From contig KZ627161.1 in the NCBI GenBank assembly GCA_002917775.1, forward strand, positions 408,428 through 472,427: 64,000 nucleotides of DNA, in the 5' to 3' direction. Each line of letters starts with the position of its first letter. Position 1 is the stretch's first letter. Below the pieces are notes generated by a model. It saw nothing but the letters and a program-made list of their open reading frames with translations. It searched no databases and was not told the origin of the DNA. This DNA comes from Glaciozyma antarctica PI12 (lineage: Eukaryota; Basidiomycota; Microbotryomycetes; Kriegeriales; Camptobasidiaceae). The position numbers and the translations under genes are program-made. Shown piece by piece: positions 57,201 to 64,000 of the stretch.

Positions 57201-57457
57201 TCCATCGCGTACAGCGCTCCTCACAGCAACTCCGTCGGCCGAACAACCCGACGTCACTCCGCCAGCCTCCCCTCGATCCATCGAACCATCTCCCACCCAG
57301 CGCAGGTCCAGGTCCACTCACCTAGGTTCCCATTCGCACTGGCAGAATGCAAGCTGAGATCCGTAAACTCGGTCGTGACTCCCAGCCTCTTCTCGGCGCG
57401 CTGAACCGACTTGGGCTGGTGGTGAGTCCGCGTCGGTGAAGGCGCTGCGCCGTTCAT
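54232..57457 (-). CDS. ankyrin-repeat protein with long disordered tail
   Basis: Protein-interaction scaffold of unknown role. The chosen ATG at 57457 (MNGAAPSPTRTHHQPKS) leads into FTDLSLHSASANGNLG, the first ankyrin repeat, then LVKYALLNGQPVNSILNGVLP, LHAAASFGNETIVLMLLEHGADVD, TPLHFAAANNHSNVVALLLS and LTPEALAIQKGHIDVAELLRAW: four to five repeats over several short exons. A disordered Ser-rich part follows. An 85-nt intron with donor GTTCTA and acceptor CACAG (near 55896-55812) joins it to VFVDDDEDEDEDDESE. A coiled stretch (QARSKVKKAEQELRAYS; LERKLAAQETQLTSAYHYET) and a basic end (KQAKKGFARRLFSSVKM) close the protein. Fungal relatives exist as hypothetical proteins. The true start could lie further upstream, because a Ser/Pro-rich frame continues to about 57917. 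Confidence 0.72.
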
Positions 57458-58349
57458 CGCCGGATGTCGCTGGCTGGGAAGGCCGCCTGTCCGAGTCGTG
57501 GCGATACGTGCGAGGTGTTACGCCAGGAGAGGTTGAACGTTCGTTGAGAGAGGGCTGGTTCGGAGTTGGAGGGGGAGCCTTGAAGGTCGGGAGCCGCGAT
57601 AGGATCGGGCTCAGGGGCTGTGCCGAAGAGAGTACTGGAGCTTCGTATCGCCTGGAGAATCGGCTGTGTAGAGAGAGGGAGATGGCGATGAGGTCGTTCG
57701 GAGGAAGGTGTGTCGGCCTCAGTCGAGAAGGAGGAGTTCCGTAGCCGAGGTTGCTAGAGGCCTCTCTGGCTTCGAGGGCGTTGGGGAGCTCTGGGCGAGG
57801 AGGCGTGGAGCAGCAGCTGTTGGTGGTCGAAGGGAGAGAGACTTCCAGCAGCTCGAGCAACGTGGGTTGCGATCTCGACTCAGCCTGGCCGCAACAACTC
57901 TTCCTCCTTCCGATCACAGCCTTTTTCGACCTCGATATGCTTGACTTGCCTGCTCTTGCTGAAGCCCGAAACCGCCGTGGAGAGAGCTATGCCCTCTTCT
58001 CCAGCCCGAGTCGAATTGCTCTCTACCACCGGACCCCGCTTCGCGAAGGGGGGGGGGGGGTTCTCTACTCGTCCCATTCCCTGCTGTCTTTTTCGCTCTT
58101 CACTGCTCAGTGCGCGTAGTACTGCACGTGCGCGAGGGACTCTGCTAGCACCTGCCTCCTCCAGTGATCTCGCTCCCTCGCAATCCCTCGATCATCGGCC
58201 GGTCTTTCTCTTCGTCTGCTGGCTCCTTCCGTTCCTTTAGTACCCTTGAGCGAGTAGTTGAGACGTCCAGCAGTTTGTAACCGCGAAGGAGAAAAAGACG
58301 GAGCTGGTCGCCGACTCCATTCGCCATCTTGCTCCCACCTCGCTGCCCC
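57458..58349. other. intergenic with 13-base G run
   Basis: About 900 bases upstream of the ankyrin gene. A G run of 13 at 58048-58060. The Ser/Pro-rich minus frame up to 57917 may be leader or missed 5' coding sequence of the ankyrin gene. Confidence 0.4.
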
Positions 58350-58541
58350 CTACTCGCCGCCCTCCTCCTTCTTCTCCGTCTCGCCTGGTTGATCTCTAGA
58401 ATTTGCTGATCCCGCACGATAAGCAGCGTCGATTATGGCGCACCAATGCTGGAAGTCTTGCGCGGACCAGCGAAGCTCTTGAATGGCCTTCGCAGCTTCC
58501 AGCTTCATTTCTGCGGCTCGGATTCGCAGGGGCTTCCTCAT
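58350..58541 (-). CDS. hypothetical small helical ORF
   Basis: I do not recognise this gene. A 63-codon frame begins with ATG and reads MRKPLRIRAAEMKLEAAKAI, then a Trp-rich amphipathic stretch (RWSAQDFQHWCAIIDAAYRA) and an acidic end. The helical periodicity is more protein-like than other frames nearby, and another frame just upstream (58794-58558) could be a partner exon, but no confident intron joins them. It may be the tail of a longer gene, a remnant, or chance. Confidence 0.25.
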   Translation of the reverse strand: MRKPLRIRAAEMKLEAAKAIQELRWSAQDFQHWCAIIDAAYRAGSANSRDQPGETEKKEEGGE

Positions 58542-59157
58542 GATGTGCCTAAGACTTTCAGAACGTTTCTGCGCCTAACGGGATAACGGACGACGATATC
58601 GTTCCCTCAATGATCGATTTCATCTCGAGATTCGCATGACCGGAGGTTCGCAGCGTTCTCGTCGTGGACGTCGAGTTCACTGACAGGAAGGAGGAGAAAC
58701 GCCGGCTTCGGTTACTCTTTGAAGACGTACCGTTCGTGTTGCGTTGGGATTTGCAAAATCGTGAGCCGTCTCCGGAGTCCGGATCGCACTCCATCCCACC
58801 CTCCTTTTCTTTCTTGTTAATATTACGGAAAGGTGCTGCATCTTCTTTATTCTAATTGACACCTCGTTCACTCCTTTCACCATGAGCGGAATTCGCTTCA
58901 TCCTGGAGTAGCTAAGCTCGAGGGCGATTCACTCTCTTCCAGGCAACGACTGCTCGTCAAATCTGCAGCGAACGCTGTACTCCTCTTCATCTATGTTCAT
59001 CCTACTTTGATCTGATTTACTTGTTAAACTCAGGCAAGTAAACCTCTTTTTTAATGAGCGAGGAGGCCGCAGCGAGTCTCGTTTCCCGCCTCTTCCGTCC
59101 TCCCTCTTGGCTCTCTCCAACAGCAGCAGCAGCTCTCCCCTCCTAGGCACGGCAACT
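58542..59157. other. intergenic
   Basis: Between the small uncertain ORF and the membrane-protein gene. AT-richer at 58810-58870 and 59000-59050, as expected for a promoter. Confidence 0.35.
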
Positions 59158-59791
59158 ATGGCGACCACCCAGTCCCCCTCGCCCCTCAACGCCAAAGCCA
59201 CGCCTTCTTCAACGCCCAGCGCCACCCCTATCCCCTCCCTCCTCACCGTCGCTCGTGCTGCAGCAGCGTACGCCGCCCTTCTCTTCACCTGCGGCTTCCT
59301 CTTCGGCACTCTCCGCGTCCTCGTCCTCGTCCCCTTCCTCGGCATTCGAATCCCTCACCTCATCGAAGCCCCTCTCATGGCCTTCGCAGTTTGGACCACT
59401 GCCGTCTTCATCACGGACGACTACTCGCTCGGAGTGGATGCGACCGCGGTGGGGAAGAGCAATGAATCGACGAGGTTGTGGTTGTGGAGGGTCATTGCTT
59501 CGGTTGCGGTGGGGGTCGGAGCGACGGGGATGATTGTCGGGTTCGAGAGCGTTGGGAGGTGGGCGAGGCGCGAGTTCGGGGGAGGGGAGGTGATGGATAT
59601 GGAGCTGAGCGATCCTGTTGTGAGGGGCGTTTACAGAACGCTGCTCGTAACGTCTGCGATTGCCCCAGCGATCGTCGTTTGGAGTGAGTCCTACCTTCTC
59701 GCATTGAGGTTCGCCTGGAGCTCATGATTGCGTTTCTCCAACAGTGCAGAAGCATCATCACGAGGATATTATCGAGGAGGAGGATTCGTAG
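59158..59791 (+). CDS. small four-helix membrane protein resembling a bacterial family
   Basis: Two exons (59158-59683, 59745-59791) give 190 residues. Four hydrophobic segments: VARAAAAYAALLFTCGFLFG, HLIEAPLMAFAVWTTAVFI, LWRVIASVAVGVGATGMIVG, and YRTLLVTSAIAPAIVVW. The block FGTLRVLVLVPFLGIRIPHL followed by IEAPLMA resembles bacterial small membrane proteins with a G-T-x-R-V-L-x-x-x-P-x-L-G pattern and a following E-x-P-x-M. The comparison is from memory. The C-terminus HHHEDIIEEEDS is acidic. The start at 59158 (MATTQSPSPLNAK) is the first ATG of the frame. Function unknown; an old bacterial origin is possible but untested. Confidence 0.7.
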
Positions 59792-60288
59792 GGCAGGGTT
59801 TGGTACGGGGGGGAATAGCATACAAGTCGATTAGTTCTTCGCAGGTAACAACAGCTCGGCGAGCGAGATGAATTTTTCGGGAGAGACCACTTCTTGCGCG
59901 GGTGTATTCTGGGTTGATTTTGTGCTCCTAAAGAGTACTTCACAATGCAAACAGCTCTGTTTGAAAATGAGGAGAAAAGGAGCAAGGAGCAAGCTGAGGC
60001 TGTAACTGACTCACTCTGATTCGTCAATCTTTAGCCTGAACTTGCCTTCTCCGTTCTCCTTATCACTTCTCTAGCCAACACGACCAGATCCACGCCAGGC
60101 TACACCTCGAGCAGGCCACAGCAAGCTTACAACAAGCCATCTCCAGCTAGACTAGCACTTCAAGTTGGCGCGATCCCCTCTCGTCGCCTTCGACACCCTC
60201 GCCACCGACCCACGTACACTCTCTCCGCATCTTCTCCCAACACTCTTTCGACAACGGGCTCAGGCCACAACACCTCTCGACAGGCATA
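59792..60288. other. intergenic, promoter of GATA factor
   Basis: Roughly 500 bases with the 3' UTR of the membrane protein and the leader of the GATA gene. No gene seen. Confidence 0.4.
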
Positions 60289-62820
60289 ATGTCCTTTCAG
60301 TCTCTCCTTTCCCCGCAGACTCCTGCAGCAGGACAACCACAACCTCCCGCCGCGCCAGTGCAAGGCCGACCTTCCTCCGCGTCCGCGTCCGGCATCACCC
60401 TTCCTCCCATCTCCTCCTTCTCCACTCCCCGCGACGCCACCTACGGATACTCTTCCTCGGCGTACCCTCGAATGGAGTGGTCTGGTCAGCCGCAGAGCTC
60501 GGGAGCCGCGCTGGGAGAACGCGGTGGAACCGGCGTGACGCCGTTGGGAAGGGGTGATCGGGAGCACAGGAGGGAGAGTTCAGCAGGATCTGCGATGGGA
60601 GGATCGTATCACGGAGCGGGAGAGGGAGCGCAGCCTCAGCAGCGTCCTCCGGTCTTGAACAGGTCCAACTCGCAGCTCTCTGGATCATTATCACCCAGGT
60701 CCCCTCCCATCCTCGCTCCCATTCCCTACTACGGCAATACGAATATCGCGTTCGAGGGAGGAAGTCGTCAAGAGCCGCCGGAGCCGATCAACAACAGCTC
60801 GAGCAAGCAGAACGCCTGCACGGCCTGCGGCACGACGGTGACGCCGCTCTGGAGACGAGATCCCAACGGAAGGAGCATCTGCAACGCGTGTGGTACGTCC
60901 TATTCCTCCTCCTCAACGATGCGATGCTAATCAGCGCCTCGTTTTAGGTCTTTACGCCAAGAACCGCAACAAAACTCCCCAGCCTCCGCACTCTCCTTCC
61001 ATCGCTCCTCCCACCACCGCCCCTCCCTTCGTCCCACCTACCCAGCAGCACCTCCTCTCTACCGACTCGCAGCGTCCTCGAGCCTCGCACTCTCCCGACC
61101 CCGCCTGGCAACGACACGCCTCCCCTGTCCCTCCTCGGCCGCTCGACCAACCCCACTCGCATCCTCACCCTCAACACCCCGTTCCCTCGACCTCACAACT
61201 CAACTCCGTTCCTCCCGCACCCGCCCCCGCCCCTCGTCAAGCCTACACCTCGAACCCTCCCGGCCCCGCCCCCACTCCCAAACGCCTTCCTTCCGCCTCG
61301 GTCCCCACCAGCGTCAGCGATGGCTCCTGCCCTGGCGGCGGAGTCTGTAACGGCGAAGGAGGACAGGACTGCTGCCAGGGTTGCCCGGCGCTCAACAACC
61401 GCGTCATGTACCAAACGGCCGGCAAGTCGAGAGCTGCCAAAGCTGGATCGAGCGCGCCTGAGGCGCAGGGCGCTGCGGTGGAGCAAGGTGCCGGGGAGGT
61501 GACGGCGATGGAGTGCTTCAATTGCCAGACGAGTGAGTGGGAGCTGGGCTTGCTGCAGGGAGGAACGGAAGCTGATCCTTCGTTTGTGTTGCGCGCAGGG
61601 ACTACGCCGCTTTGGAGACGTGACGGCGAAGGTCGAGTGGCCTGCAACGCGTGTGGTGAGTCGTTCGTTCCTCGAGCCTGAGCTGTGGTTCGCGCCGGAC
61701 GAGGAGGTCGCCGGCATCGACGCGTGGTCGACCTCGACTCGACGTCGACGAACGACGGGTTTGGTCCCAATCAGATGAGTAAGGAGCGCCCTGCTGCTTG
61801 CTCAGACGTGGGTTCCTGGCAGCCTGGTAGCTCCTGAGCAGTCCCCGATTACGCAGATCAAGAGCACTGATCCCTTGCCGATCCCTTGCCTTCCCTCCCC
61901 TGCCTCTCCATCGATCTCGACGCCTTGCTCCCATCCTTCGCCCACTCTCACAGGTCTCTACTACAAGCTGCACAATGCTCACCGCCCGGTCAACATGAAG
62001 AAGCCAACGATCAAGCGCAGGAAACGAGTACCCGCCGCCCCCGCTGGACAGGTACGTGCCTTTGCCTTGACGCCCGACAGGAGGTGCCTGCTGGGAGATT
62101 GGACGTACTGGGAGATCAGAAGCTGACGGTCTCTCCTCCTTGTTGTCGCCTACGCAGAACCGAGCCGCCATGGCCGACGCCGCTGCCGCCCGCAACTCCA
62201 ACACTCCTCAAGGATCTCCTCCCGCCGAAGTCGACGAACTCGAAACGGACGACAGCTCGTTCAGCGCTGCCACTCCCGCCGCCAAGCGCAGGAAGACGAC
62301 GAAGAAGACGTCCCCTGCCACCGCCGACAGCCCACCAGGCATGACCCTCCCCGACCTCGCCGCCGTCGCCCTTCACACGCTCTCCGCCTCCTCCTCCCTC
62401 TCCCGCTCCCAATCTACCAACGCTCCTCCCTCGACTTCCCACTTCGACACCCCTCTCGCTTCCCTCACCTTCCGCGACCTCGTCGCCTTTCGCGATGGAC
62501 TGAGGGGAGAATTGGGCTCGGTTCGCGACGCGATGGGCAAGATGGAGGCGTACCTCGGGCGCGGAGATCAGCTGCTAGGAGTCCTTGACTCGACGCTGGC
62601 GCGCGTCGCTCCTCCCGCTGAGCCTGTCGCGGCTGGAGATGATGCCGAGACGAGGAGGAGGACGGAGCAGGATCTCGAGGACTACCTTTCGGGCCTGCCA
62701 GAGATGGACGCGGTCAAGCTCCCGCTGAGGGCGAAGCGGGTGGCAACGCCGATGGTGGGGAAGGAAGTGGGGGAGGGGTTGATGATGGTTGCGAAGGAGG
62801 AGAACGGGAAGGAGGTGTAA
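60289..62820 (+). CDS. two-finger GATA factor, siderophore-repressor type (Urbs1/SreA/Sre1-like)
   Basis: Nuclear iron-responsive repressor type that shuts off iron-uptake genes when iron is high. Five exons (60289-60892, 60948-61532, 61599-61655, 61954-62051, 62158-62820) give 668 residues. Finger 1 is C-X2-C-X17-C-X2-C (CTACGTTVTPLWRRDPNG ... CNACGLYAKNRNK). Finger 2 has the same spacing (CFNCQTRTTPLWRRDGEG ... CNACGLYYKLHNAHRP). Between them lies the Cys-rich centre CPGGGVCNGEGGQDCCQGCP, the iron-sensing or cofactor-binding mark of this group. A basic segment (KKPTIKRRKR) follows finger 2 and the C-terminus has a heptad-like helix (FRDLVAFRDGLRGELGSVRD) as in Urbs1/Sre proteins. Both fingers are split after Cys-Asn-Ala-Cys by introns; the one in finger 2 is 298 nt, long for this genome. 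Confidence 0.92.
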
Positions 62821-62984
62821 ATACGTTTGGGAGCTCGAGGGAGATTCGCTGGCGCGTGTTAGAGAACTATGCAGGTTTACAGCAAACTACCAAGATCCCG
62901 AAAGCACACGAGAGCACACCCTACCAGCTTCCATCAACTGCGCCGCACGAGCAGTCAGTCTTCCGCTCTGATTTCGAAAGCGTT

Positions 62985-64000
62985 TCAAGAAAGCAACTCA
63001 CAGCGTTCCAGCTGCGTGACCGACTCGGCGACGTCCTTCTGCGCCTTCTTACGCATGTAAAAGATGGGGCAATCCTTACTCGTGCAGAGGACGTCCTGGG
63101 GAGATGGCGTCAGCGCGCTCGTGGCGAGAACAGGGAGGGAGACGTACCTGGTGCAACGAGCCTTGGCACCGCTGGCACTGGGTCCACAGTCGCGCGAAAG
63201 CCGTCTCAGCTCCAGCCGAGATTTGAAGCTAGGAGAACGGTCGTGAGCTGACTGAGGAGCGAGACGAAGGCAGGAGGACTCACTTGCTTCGCGTGTAGCT
63301 CGGCAGTTCGAGGTCGGCAGTTGGCGCAGACGGCGTTGTCTGCGAAAGACGTCAAGACTTGCTCGATTTAAGGATGGGAGAGAGTGACTTACTGAGGGAT
63401 CCAGGCTTGAGCGGGGTCTTGCAGCCGAGGCAGGTGACGGTGCGAACGGCAAACTTCATGAGACCTCCAACGGTTGGCGCCACGATCGAGACTGTTCGCG
63501 TGTGGTCTCCCGATACTGTGAATGTGGTCGTCAGTCGTCATTCGCCTGGTGGAGAAGAGGGGGAGGACTCACGCAGCGAGCTCGCCTTCTCCCCCGAGGA
63601 TGGGTTCGAAGATTCGCATGAGCGGCTTGGAGAGCTGGTTTTCGAGGTAGTACTTGGTGTCGATAGGGATGTTGTTCTCGAGGACGTAGAGCGGATCCTC
63701 AGACTTCTCGTAGGCGCGCGCATCCTTGGTCCCCTTGATGATAACGTCTGCGAAAAGAGTTCGTCAGCTGCGAACGCGAAGAGCCAGAGATTCGACGCAC
63801 ACGCCACACGGTCTCCGAGCGCGGGAGCAGATCCTGGTAGAGTGCGAGGGTCAGAACGCGCGAAGGAAGACGTTGGAGCGAGACGACGAACCGGCATCAC
63901 GCTTCCTCATGCGCTCGGCGAGTTCGACGTGGGCTTGCTTGTTCTGGTAGTCTGCGAGGATTGGGGTGAACGAGAATTCGAAAGGAGTCGCGCGTCGGGC
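62985..64000 (-). CDS. POL3: DNA polymerase delta catalytic subunit, C-terminal part
   Basis: Replicative B-family polymerase; only the 3' end lies in the window and the gene runs off the right edge. Visible in order: [77 protein letters not shown], then CysA ([16 protein letters not shown] ... AVCANCRP) and CysB ([10 protein letters not shown] ... [16 protein letters not shown]), which binds an iron-sulfur cluster in characterised Pol delta. It ends [11 protein letters not shown]. Introns of 50-90 nt separate these blocks. Convergent with the GATA gene, 164 bases apart. Confident from the GEKA and double-Cys tail. Confidence 0.93.

Overview
The window looks like nuclear DNA of a basidiomycete yeast, most likely a red yeast of the Rhodotorula/Rhodosporidium group (Pucciniomycotina). 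This is an inference from several things seen directly: GC-rich sequence, densely packed genes cut by many short introns (about 45-100 nt), donors that are mostly GTGCGT/GTGAGT/GTACGT, a CTGAC or CTAAC branch point close to a pyrimidine-AG acceptor, and Ser/Pro-rich protein tails. I found no transposon, virus-like element, rRNA, tRNA or CRISPR array. All genes were read by joining exons by eye, checking phase at most junctions.

Layout, left to right. 0-9 kb: mitochondrial ribosomal protein uL23m (-), a SNF5-type chromatin-remodelling subunit with a GATA-type zinc finger (+), a homeodomain factor (+) and a mitochondrial-looking DsbA/FrnE-like oxidoreductase (+). 9-19 kb: a CFEM-domain GPI-type surface protein (-) divergent from an Adp1-like EGF/ABCG transporter (+), the KDEL/HDEL receptor ERD2 (+) and a J-domain membrane protein (+). 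19-34 kb, all minus: a full-size PDR (ABCG) transporter, an atypical G-protein alpha subunit and a Bud4/anillin-like cytokinesis protein. 34-42 kb: two membrane proteins (+), the permease chaperone SHR3 (-), a Zn2Cys6 transcription factor (-), and a small selenoprotein-K-like protein (-) divergent from RHO3 (+). 44-54 kb: an acyltransferase-3 membrane enzyme (+), a triose-phosphate-type transporter (+), a Stealth-family sugar-phosphate transferase (-) and NADP-glutamate dehydrogenase (-). 54-64 kb: an ankyrin-repeat protein (-), a small four-helix membrane protein (+), a two-finger GATA factor of the siderophore-repressor type (+), and the 3' part of DNA polymerase delta (-), which runs off the right edge.

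The genes do not form one pathway. Thematic links are the secretory and membrane system (ERD2, SHR3, SelK-like, J-protein, two ABCG pumps, acyltransferase, Stealth transferase), polarity and cytokinesis (RHO3, Bud4-like, G-alpha), and possibly iron (CFEM surface protein and siderophore-type GATA repressor, 50 kb apart). The most unusual observations are a G-alpha gene whose conserved core can only be joined through an AT-AG intron and which has Ala in place of the catalytic Gln, a PDR pump whose first ABC signature is eroded although that is normally the intact one, very small exons (6, 9, 17, 19, 22, 25, 33 nt), a GC-AG intron, and a one-base frame break in the acyltransferase.
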